NCBI GenBank assembly: GCA_028095005.1
Contig: CM051462.1
Coordinates: 168,795,306 to 168,859,305, forward strand
Length of the DNA stretch: 64,000 bases
Source: Rhynchospora pubera
Taxonomy: Eukaryota; Streptophyta; Magnoliopsida; Poales; Cyperaceae
Direction: 5' to 3'
Shown here: one piece after another, positions 47,032 through 55,747 of the stretch
Layout of the letters: each line of letters starts with the position of its first letter
How positions within the stretch are numbered: position 1 is the first letter of the stretch
Position numbers and translations under genes: made by a program
The notes under the pieces: model-generated
What the model was told of the DNA's origin: nothing
Databases searched by the model: none
What the model saw: only the letters and a program-made list of their open reading frames with translations

Positions 47032-47646
47032 TGTTAGAAAAAGTGTGTGGAGCCATGTTGTTATGGTTGGAACGACCCGGTCCAATTCTGGGACGGCCCG
47101 GTCCAACTTCTGGAACGGACTGGTTTGCTGGGCAAACCAACAGTCTCTCTGTGGTTGGGACGGCCCGGTCCAACTCTGGAACGACCCGGTCCAACCAGTT
47201 GGGATGGCCCGGTCCAACTCTGGACCGGACCGTTCCAGACAACAGTTATGAATCTGAAAGGTCTGTTTCCAGGCTGGCTATTTATACCCCTCTCTTCTGA
47301 AGCGTCTCCAAGGTTGGATTTCGTGTCTTTTGAGATAACCACCATTCTAGAGAGTCCAGAGAGAGATCAGAAAGAGGGAGGAGCCATCCTATTGCTTGGA
47401 GAGCAATAGGAAGCACACGCACGAGTCGACCGGCATCTGGATTCGTGAAAGGTGACGCCAAGCCCTGTCTTGAGGTTGTGGTGTGCCAGTTGCATACGGA
47501 GGAAGACCAAGAGACAAGGAGGGGTTGCAGCAAAGCTTTGAGAAGAATCTAGACAATCGATCAACTTCCGCTGCGGTATATCTGAACTCTATGCATGGTT
47601 ATAGGTTAGATATACATATTAGGTCAAGGACCGACTAAAACCTACA
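47032..47646 (+). repeat. 3' LTR of the LARD-like element
   Basis: 615 bp, same length as the 5' LTR, with about 10 differences, 8 of them transitions. It keeps the seven-unit minisatellite at 47069-47240. Confidence 0.92.
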
Positions 47647-47651
47647 AGCTT

Positions 47652-47739
47652 AACTGAAGCCGCTTACCGCTATATTGCCAATAGTTGGTTAAAAGGTCCT
47701 TATGCAGATCCACCTATAGTTGATGCTCATAAAAACTAG
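47652..47739 (+). CDS. GDSL esterase exon 5, part downstream of the insertion
   Basis: Directly after the second AGCTT (47647-47651) the sequence resumes the last exon in the right frame. It encodes TEAAYRYIANSWLKGPYADP and a short tail ending KN and TAG at 47737-47739. This fits the conserved C-terminus of GDSL esterases. Confidence 0.88.
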
Positions 47740-48945
47740 TTTTGTGAGGGGAAGTTAATTTCTCACTGATTCTATAGTTCCTTTCGTTTTTATGCTAAAC
47801 AAAATATAACATAGCATGTCGCTCTAAAGATTTATATTAATATTTATGCTTTAAATTATATAGCTTCTGGGTTCTTACAGTTATTAAAAAGATTTTGTAA
47901 TTCCATCTAAAATTTAAATAATTATTTTTTAGTTAATTTGACACTGTTATCATCTTTGAAACGTTCTTTTTACTTAATACAAACTTTAAGTTAGAAATGT
48001 TTACATGCTAATTTTAACTCTCGGAAGCAATTACTTGTTGGCGTGATGTGGAACCACAAGTCCACAACCATGTCTGTTTGAGAGAGGCCTCCTCTCTCCC
48101 TCAGAGAAAAAGAGTTCGGTATGGCAAGTTCTCTCAGCTGTTGCTTCTTGTAAATATCTTGCTACTCATCTGCCGAAGAGATATAAAATAATCACATTTT
48201 AGTCCTTGAAATATTAATGTTACAAACTACTAGGTATTTGGGTCATGAGAACTGTCATCAAGGACTAAATGGAAACAAACCTCTGATAACACAAAAGCGG
48301 TATAAATTCACACTGGATTCAGTACCTAGCCACTTAGAACACGTTGTCACTGCTAAATGAGCAAAACCACTATAGAAACTTGAAAATTAAAAAGAAAAAG
48401 AAACCTCAGAAAGACCTTGTGATATTGTAAACAAACAATTTAAGTTCTAATTAATTGAGTTCACTTATGCCAAGTTTTAGCAGTTCTTCAATGATCTCTT
48501 GCTCTTGTTTCAACCTCACATCAATTATATTAGCAGGTAATTCAGCCTCGATCAACATGTGTAACGGGTCAGTCAAGTAACGCTCATACACAAGCGTTCT
48601 CTAATTTAAGACCTCATATCAGTTTTTTAGCACACAAGATGCTCGTTAAAATGCCACCAAGAACTTAAATTGTTAATTTGCCCTCAGAAATCTATCAAAT
48701 GTTGAAACCGAATTAATTAAATAATATTTGTCACGCCTCTTGGATAGGCCTAACTACCCCATCCCAAGCACTTTTGGCACCGCCTCCACCCCTCAAAAGC
48801 AATAATAACAAATATATACATAAAAGAACAAAAAAGAATAGACAATAAATAATACAAAATAAAAATGAACAGAGCCGACCCTCTTATATATATATATATT
48901 GTCATATGCACTCAAGCACACACCACCTCTCACTCACTCTCCCTA
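47740..48945. other. Spacer between the GDSL and lipid transfer protein genes
   Basis: The first few hundred bases are probably the former 3' UTR of the GDSL gene. No other gene seen. Confidence 0.45.
48883..48899 (+). promoter_or_regulatory. TATA-rich core promoter of the lipid transfer protein gene
   Basis: A TATATATATATAT run about 50 nt before the ATG at 48946. The position fits a plant core promoter with a short leader. Confidence 0.45.
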
Positions 48946-49302
48946 ATGGCAAGAAGCCTCATAACCCTTGTATTATTTTTCACCGCTGCATTATCTTGCA
49001 CTTACACCTACACGGTGTTTGCAACGCCAATGCCGTGTAATGAGGTCGCACGCATGATCAGCCCGTGTGCATCTTATCTCGCCGGCCGGTCCACAATGCC
49101 GTACCATTTGTGTTGTGGTGGGATGACAGTGCTGAACCGAACAGCTGTCACTCCGTCCGACAAAATGACCATGTGCAACTGCCTCAAGGGAGTTGCCAAC
49201 CACTTCCCGACAGTCGATTTCTCACGTGCCGCTCTTCTTCCCAGCCTATGTGGTGTCTCTGTCAATGTTACCATCACTCCTAGCATGGATTGCAACAGGT
49301 GA
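48946..49302 (+). CDS. Non-specific lipid transfer protein, type 1 family
   Basis: A secreted 118-residue protein that carries lipids in the cell wall or apoplast. The signal peptide is MARSLITLVLFFTAALSC and following residues, ending near VFA. The mature part has the eight-cysteine pattern: MPC, SPC (9 residues later), the CC pair, CNC, LC and DC, enough for four disulfides. The first ATG in this frame, other than in-frame upstream TTG/ATG codons in the leader, that gives a proper signal peptide is 48946; an upstream ATG at 48865 would place 27 unlikely residues before it. The last codons are ATG GAT TGC AAC AGG TGA. The AG|GTGAGC here is also a good splice donor (exon end 49298), and many genes of this family have an intron at this spot. 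The true C-terminus may therefore lie in a short unseen second exon. I see no defect. Confidence 0.88.
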   Translation: MARSLITLVLFFTAALSCTYTYTVFATPMPCNEVARMISPCASYLAGRSTMPYHLCCGGMTVLNRTAVTPSDKMTMCNCLKGVANHFPTVDFSRAALLPSLCGVSVNVTITPSMDCNR

Positions 49303-51194
49303 GCTTTCTTTTAAGAGTGATATTCACTTGCAAATTGAAAGTATGTTGTTGCATTAAATTCTTTATTTTTATCCATAATGTTGCGCCAAATTGAGCACTA
49401 GCTGTTTCCGGTTTTAAATTCTTCATTTTTATCCATTTAATTCTTTATTTTTATCCAAAAAAGGGTTTTAGCAACATGATGATTGCAAGGAATTTTAATT
49501 TTCTCGCTAATTACATACTATTGCAAGACTGATATTAAAGTTAATTGCGTTCTTACTATGATAGCGCTGCTGCAAGACCGCGTGGCAAGATTTAGCATAA
49601 CCATTTTTTATACATGGGCGCCAAATTGTACCGCCAAAGTTGGTTACCCGATTTTTTTTCGTCTGTATCAATTGAAGAAAATTAATCTCTCTAAACAAAA
49701 TAATTAATGAATGAAATAAACAAGTAATTAAATAACCTCCCACTAACGTACACGTCCCGTTTATTACATGCGCAAATCCCATACTACCCTCCACTTTCTA
49801 TTGTCTTTTTATAGCTGATCTCTTCTATCAATAAATAAATAAACATATAAATAAATAAATAATTATAGGCTACTATAAATTGCGAACTAATTGAAAAAAA
49901 AAATTCTTTCAAATTTTCTTCTCGAAAAGCAAGATTCGCGTGATTGAAAAATTAAAGATTTAACTATGATCAATAAGATTAATCCAATTTCATGAAATTG
50001 TTTCCATTGGTCGTATAGATTGTATATTAGTAAATAAATACAGTATCTAAGTAGGTTATGATTAAATATTATTGCAATGTGTTTTGTTTTAGAAAAAGTT
50101 AGTTTTTTTTCACTACAGATTTTTATCAGTTTGGAAAATATCACTCTTAGATTGCGAACTAAAAATATGCCACCCTTAAAAATTATAAAAATCCAGGAAG
50201 CTGATTTTTCTGAAAAATATGAAGAATGGTAAACATTTTCACAAGAACTTACAATTTGATTTTCTACAGGATTTTAATATGATGGTCATATTTATCGATT
50301 TATAATTGTCATTTGAAGTACATTTTTTGAAAAAAAAAACTTTGAAAGAATAAGGTCAGTCCTCGCCTTGCCCAAATACAATTTATCGTTATAAAAAAAA
50401 AACTTCCAAAGAATAAGGTCAGTCCGCCAAAAGTAGTTACCTATCTTTTTTTTACCAATTATAAAAAAAAATCTCCCTCAAAATGATTAAAAAATAACAA
50501 ATAACGTCCCACTTACCCTTCGTTTTCAATATATCGTGTGACCAAATCCAATAACCACTTCCTGTGCACCGTTATTCAATAATATAGTTTGAATATGGTA
50601 GAAATAGTACATGGGATGGGAATCTAGTTATAAATATGAATATGTTACTAATGCAGTTAATTTATAGATTCGTTAGTATATTTTTTAATTTCCAATTATA
50701 TAGTATGGGCTATAAGTAGAGAGTTAGAAAAATATCAATTTATCAAGTATAGTACTATAGTTATTTTCGTTGAATTAATTTTTCATATTGAAATATTGTA
50801 ACAAAAATTATAATTCATATTTTGAAAATTTTATTTATCATTTTTCAGATTTTTAGAAAATTATTTTTAACTTATAGATTCTAATCGGGTTTGACGAAAT
50901 GATATGTCAAATCCTTTTAACTGTAACCAGACTCAATAATAATTTTACCAACTATATTTATAATTAAATGCGATATACATATTACTTTTCTGGAATATTT
51001 AAACATTTATTAATGTGATAATATAGGAATTCTAGCAAGAAAATATTTTATTTTGTGGATCGAAATTATATAATAATTACAACATTGTTTGCGCATATGT
51101 GGAAAATATGAAATATGGTACTAATATGATTATAAATCATGTTGGTATACATTTTCACGATAAATTATTTTTCCAATATCAAATTTTCACATTA
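49303..51194. other. AT-rich intergenic DNA
   Basis: No gene recognised. A short imperfect duplication lies at 50322-50440 (AAAGAATAAGGTCAGTCC twice, about 70 bp apart). Confidence 0.45.
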
Positions 51195-51706
51195 AAAGTT
51201 AGGAAAATTATTTTTTTAGCCATGAAAATTGAGAATTTTCCATCCAAAAATAAAATATTTTGTTTTTGTACCAAAAAATTAAAATTTCTTCTCTAAATAT
51301 CACTCTGTCGTTTAAAATAAAAAATTAAAAGTTAAATAATTGAAATGTAATTGTCTAATTGTTATGCCCTCGCACCCAATATTAGAACCAATCAATCAAA
51401 ATTCGATCGAATCCAATTTTATTTGGCTCATCTATTTGCGCGAAAGAGAAGAACATATGGGAATATTGAGTTCAATCGAGTTTTGATCGACTGGTTGTAA
51501 TATTGGGAGCAAGGGATAATAGTCGTAAAATTATATTTCTAATATTTAATTATTATTATTTATTTATTTATATTTAAAATGATAAAGTGGTATTTCAAGA
51601 AGAAATTTGAATTTTTTTGGTAAAAATAGAAGATTTTACTTTTGGGTGGAAAATCCTCAATTTTCTCAATTTTGGATGGCACGTGAATTTTTTTTTCCTA
51701 GAAGTT
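51195..51706. repeat. Foldback element, about 510 bp
   Basis: A large imperfect inverted repeat with several matching pairs in mirrored order. AGTTAGGAAAA pairs with TTTTTTCCTAGAAGTT. GAGAATTTTCCATCC pairs with GGGTGGAAAATCCTC. CCAATATTAGAACCAATC pairs with GACTGGTTGTAATATTGG. ATTCGATCGAA pairs with TTCAATCGAG near the centre. No target duplication is clear and it has no coding capacity. Probably an old MITE. Confidence 0.65.
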
Positions 51707-52672
51707 ATGTAAAGCTCAAGGACAGTGCATATTTGAACATTAAATCCTACTAGATGAGGGGAGGCTATTTCGCCGCAATTTAATAAATTTTGATGGCTAA
51801 ATCTATCAATATATAAAGAAATATATATTTCCAATATATATATTTTATATTTACTTTATAAATAAATAACTATCTTAGATGATTTGTAAAACTATTTTTA
51901 ATATATTTAACTAAAAAAATATTTTTAATTAAAAGTCAATGTAGTCACGACTTTTAATTAAGAAGGTTAAACTTCTAGAATATATTCAGATTGATCGATC
52001 AACGAAAATTGGAGGGCTCAAATTGCATGTCGTATGAGAGGATATTTTTTTTGTCTATAGATTAGGCATGAACTACCTTAGACTTCCAAATATATCTACT
52101 TTAGATTTTCAAATATATTTAATTATTAAATTAAATAATGATTGGTAGAACTATTTTTAATATATTTAACTATGATAGATTCATTCTAATACGTTCATGT
52201 TTTAGCCTTTGATCGAGTATCAAATAAACTCTAAAATTTACAAAACTTATATGAAAAAATATCGCTTATTAAATTAAATAAGATCAATGGTTTGGATTTA
52301 AAGTTCAAATTTTACAATTTAAAAAATTACCTATATAGCAAAATGTTAGTATTTGAGATAACCAAAATATTTGCAGCGGAACCTTTCTCTATGCTATATT
52401 AGTGCACCAATAAAATAAAATTTATCCGTGAATTTGAATTATGTTGCTAATATGATTAGAAAAAAAATTATAACTATGTCATTGTATAAGTCAGAACTTA
52501 CAGATATAGCGTCCCTAAATAACGAATTATTTTTACGCTACCGATAAATGACAAAATTAGATTTATGCGATCGATTAATTCATTTGACCTTTTTAATGAT
52601 ACAACTATGAAAAAACTAAAATTAGAAATAAATCATCGCAAAAAAAAAATGATTGAATTTACGTTATAAACC
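51707..52672. other. AT-rich intergenic DNA
   Basis: No gene. AACTATTTTTAATATATTTA occurs twice, near 51890 and 52148. Confidence 0.4.
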
Positions 52673-53301
52673 CGGAGCTGTATATGAGCTGAGTTCGAGC
52701 GAGTTGGGGACAACTCAAACTCAGCTCAGCTGTAACTCGAGCTGAGTTGAGCTGAGCTAGAAATACTTTCGAGTTTTTTAAGCTAGCTCAAACTCGACTC
52801 ATCCCAAACTCGAGCTAGCTCATTGGCTCATGAGTTAACTTGGAATAAACATATATCCTTCAAATTTTATTTATTTAATCCATATGTTATTTTAATATTA
52901 AATTTTTTTTACATATACAATATTGTAAACATTAAAATTGTTGTATTTTATATTTTTTTATTGATTTGAAACAAAATATGTATTGAAACTCAATCTATCA
53001 TATGTAATATTATCTAAAATAAAAATATATAAGAAAAAAAATTCTTATTATTAATTTATAAATTTTTAATACTCATAAATTATGTTGATAATATATATTT
53101 GAAATATAAATTTATTATGTCACGAGTCAACTCACGAGTTGTGAGCTGAGTTGACCTCAACTCAAACTCGACTCGTCAACTAACCGGGTTAGTTCATCTC
53201 GAGTTCTACCAACTCGAGTTCAGTTGGCTCGAGTTGCAATCGAGCTTTTCTGAGTCGAGTTCGAATTAGCTCACGACTTACGAGTATTTTGCTCATCCCT
53301 A
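52673..53301. mobile_element. hAT-type MITE with GAGCTCGAG-like subterminal repeats
   Basis: A 629-bp element. Both subterminal regions (52673-52850 and 53120-53301) are packed with short GAGCTGAG, ACTCGAG and CAACTCG repeats in both orientations, as in hAT elements. The right end reads TAGGGATGAGC on the minus strand; the left end CGGAGCTGTATATGAGC is diverged. Flanks are TATAAACC (52665-52672) and TATCAACC (53302-53309), an 8-bp duplication with one mismatch. The centre is AT-rich with no transposase. Confidence 0.75.
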
Positions 53302-53780
53302 TATCAACCTAAGTGATAAATCGTATGACAACGGCTGTCAAATTCAGCAAAAAACACGAAAGTAATATAAAAATTCATAATAAACAGTTAAAATTAAAAT
53401 TTCAAAAGTCGAAAATAAAAAATTTCAGAATTAAATTTGACACTATAAAATTCGAAATTATAAAAATATTAAATCTGAAATTAAAATTTTTTTATTTGGA
53501 ACTCTAAAATTTCAACTTTTTAATATTTGATATAGCATTTATATATATGGTATTTGGCCGGACTTAACCCTAAAATCATAACCTAAACTCTTGAAATTGT
53601 GTGCTTTTCGGTTTGGATTTGTAGGATTTGGTACTGCTTTTGGTTTGTCTTTGAATTTCAGGGATTTGAGGCGAAACCAACGCAAATCGGCACCTTTCCG
53701 GCAAGTTACAAGTGATCTGGTGCGGCCTACATCAACCCTGTGCGGCATACACCTCACATCCCTCTTCTCTGCATGCCACC

Positions 53781-54060
53781 TGTGCGACAGCAACTCTCCT
53801 GTGCGGCCAACACTTGTCTGATGCGGCCAACAACCCTCTGGTGCGGCCAAGACCTCTGTGGTGCGGCCAACACCCCTCCTGTGCGGCCAGCACTTGTCTG
53901 GTGCGGCCAAGACCTCTCTGGTGCGGCCAACAACTCTCTGGTGCGGCCAACACTCCTCATGTGCGGCCAACAGCTCTCCAGTGCGGCCTACAATGCATCC
54001 AACATATCTTGGACATCTCCAGTGCGGAGTACAACCCAGCTGTGCGGCCAACACTTGGGC
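53781..54060 (+). repeat. 20-bp minisatellite, unit GTGCGGCCAACA...CTCTG
   Basis: GTGCGGCC starts recur exactly every 20 bases at 53801, 53821 (as ATGCGG), 53841, 53861, 53881, 53901, 53921, 53941, 53961 and 53981. A diverged unit lies at 53782 and looser copies near 53718, 53738 and 54042. The second half of each unit is ACxxCTCTCTG-like. The array ends about 140 bp before the TATA box. The 20-bp period cannot keep a reading frame, so the ORFs over it are not real. Confidence 0.9.
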
Positions 54061-54117
54061 TGGATGACTCATTCCCAGCCCAGCACACTGTTGTACTCCG
54101 AACTGGGCCCTGTTGTA

Positions 54118-54545
54118 GCCCGCACAACCCAAATTGTATCCCGCACCGACCTAACTGTACTCCGCACCAAACCCTAAACCTAATCCACGTCCTATATAAA
54201 GCGCCTCCCATGCCAAATTAGGGATCCTTCTCTCCATCTTCCAGTCCCCAGGCGGCTGCCTGGGGCGCCGCCTCATCTTCCACCGTTTTCCTCCACTGTA
54301 CCCAACTCCACTACATCGTTGCCCGCACAACACAACCGTATCCCGCACAGCTACCCCGCACAACTTCCACCGCCTCATCTACCCCGCACAGCTCCATCGT
54401 TGCCCGCACAACACAACCGTATCCCGCACAACTCCACTTCGTACCCCGCACAACACCATTTTCCACCGCCGATCCACTCTCTGCCACGTCGATTCACCCC
54501 GCACCGCCGCCATTGCACCCCGCACCATCGCCATTGCATCCCGTA
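54118..54545 (+). repeat. Cluster of CCCGCAC motifs (opposite orientation to the minisatellite)
   Basis: About a dozen CCCGCACA or CCCGCACC copies at irregular 13-60 bp spacing. This is the reverse complement of the GTGCGG core upstream. Most lie downstream of the TATA box, so they should be in the element RNA. Confidence 0.8.
54192..54201 (+). promoter_or_regulatory. TATA box of the Tat/Athila-like LTR
   Basis: CTATATAAAG, followed about 30 nt later by a pyrimidine-rich start region TTCTCTCCATCTTCC. Confidence 0.6.
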
Positions 54546-55626
54546 TTGTGCCTCTGGAGCTTGGAATTTCATGCGACAGCAGTGATTCCGACCCCGATTT
54601 CGACTCTAGAAGCTTGCAAGTAGGAGGAATAGGCTGGGTTACGGTTGTATCTTTCCTTTCTCTCTTGTTTGCTCAATTATGGAGTTTGTATCTTGCATTT
54701 CATCATTTACTTTCAGTTTTGAGCATATGCTAGGCTAGATTGCATTGTCTTAGGGCTTAGGTTAGATCTTGATATTTGGATTGATGTATGACACTTGATA
54801 TTTGGTATTTGATGTGTATTGCTTGTTGGATGTTATTTGTGAATGCTTGTTTGTGCTTGATTGATTAACTGAACCTCCTATTAGATGAATGGCCACATCT
54901 AATCTTGGTCAAAGGTGTAGGTTAGTTGATTGGTTGAACAAAGTGACTTGAGGTAGGATATAAGCCGAAAGGTAGTCCAATTAGTACCCGATGGGAGAAA
55001 GTTTCTGCTAAGGCGAAAGTCTAGTGGATACCTTTGAAAACAACAAGTGAACTTAGGTAGATTAAGCCAACATGCGAAAGTTGAGGGTTAATCGACCTAA
55101 TGGGAGTGTTAGACTAGGTTCCGGTCCCGATACCATGACCAACAAGCGACAGCTGAGGTCTAAGGAGTCCAAGTCCGGCTAGATCTGCCTCACACAAGTC
55201 AAAAACCAAGTTATTGAGTCGAAACACCATTAACTAAGGGTTTTGCGGGCAACATTGGTGCCTGTGCAGAGTACACAGGCCTAATCTGCTGCGCACTAGT
55301 CGGTATCGGCACGAAAGTGACCGGTGCCGACGACCCGATGCCGGACTGAAAGTAAAACTGAAACCCTAGGACACTTTCATTGCATATTTTGTCACCAAAA
55401 CACCAAAAATTGTTAGTTGTTTGTCTCTTAGTTGATTGCCTTTGTTAATTGTTAGTTTAAGCCTAAACCCTTCATTTGATTGTCTAGATTTTGTGAATAA
55501 GTAAGGTTTAGTACTCAATCTACCGTCCTTGTGGATTCGACCCCTAACCAAAACCAACGTTTTACCGTACGCTTGCGGTACTTTTAGGACTAAATTAGGG
55601 TATTATTAGCTACACATCAAGCTTTT

Positions 55627-55644
55627 TGGCGCCGTTGCCGGGGA
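55627..55644 (+). promoter_or_regulatory. Primer binding site (Asp tRNA)
   Basis: TGGCGCCGTTGCCGGGGA, the standard complement to the 3' end of tRNA-Asp used by plant Tat/Athila elements. It lies 7 nt after the LTR end. Confidence 0.88.
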
Positions 55645-55747
55645 CGGTGTTGATATTAAAACTTACTTGAGTAGCAAGAGACTAGACCTTGTATCATTTT
55701 TCTTATTTTTGTTCATAAAAAAAAGAAAAAAATTCACTTGCATCACC

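Larger units (their letters stand above)
29787..47646 (+). mobile_element. Large non-autonomous LTR retrotransposon (LARD-like), split by a Copia element
   Basis: Two 615-bp LTRs (29787-30401 and 47032-47646) start TGTTAGAAAAAG and end AAACCTACA. AGCTT flanks both ends (29782-29786 and 47647-47651). A tRNA-Met primer site follows the first LTR and a polypurine tract precedes the second. Without the nested Copia (33837-44212 plus 5 bp) it is about 7.5 kb long. No gag, integrase or RT frame is visible in the roughly 6.2 kb of internal DNA. It must have moved with proteins from another element, as large retrotransposon derivatives do. The tRNA-Met primer suggests a Copia helper, but this is an inference. 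LTR divergence is about 10 sites in 615, mostly transitions. Confidence 0.9.
20830..47739 (+). pseudogene. GDSL (SGNH) esterase/lipase gene, interrupted by nested retrotransposons
   Basis: A plant GDSL esterase/lipase, a secreted serine hydrolase. The exons are 20830-21079, 28427-28645, 28775-28917, 29111-29393 and 29648-29786, with the rest of the last exon at 47652-47739. All introns are GT-AG. After removing the insertion and one copy of its 5-bp duplication, the exons join in one open frame of 373 codons plus stop, the usual length for this family. A signal peptide is present (MKHTIPFILSLFLFLL). Block I is FSFGDSYTDTGN with the nucleophile Ser, and block III is GANFAVEGATA. Block V reads WDGLSLTEAAY, so the catalytic His of DxxH is Ser. 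The 17.9-kb insertion in the last exon replaces the final 30 or so residues by LTR-encoded ones. The gene is therefore almost surely non-functional as a normal esterase. Confidence 0.88.
53540..55619 (+). repeat. Putative 5' LTR of the Tat/Athila-like element (start uncertain)
   Basis: The end at 55619 is well placed by the adjacent primer site. U3 holds the 20-bp minisatellite, a TATA box at 54192-54201, then a transcribed part with about a dozen CCCGCAC motifs (54118-54545). The later segment 54600-55619 has no repeats of this type except near 55240. Confidence 0.55.

Noticed and set aside
53801..54000. Regular 20-bp repeats considered as a CRISPR array
   Set aside because: The repeats are contiguous with no unique spacers, and the window is plant nuclear DNA.
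53539..54221. Cys/His/Arg-rich ORFs over the GTGCGG minisatellite, looking like a zinc-finger protein
   Set aside because: A strict 20-bp tandem period gives repeat proteins in several frames on both strands. There is no start context or family match.
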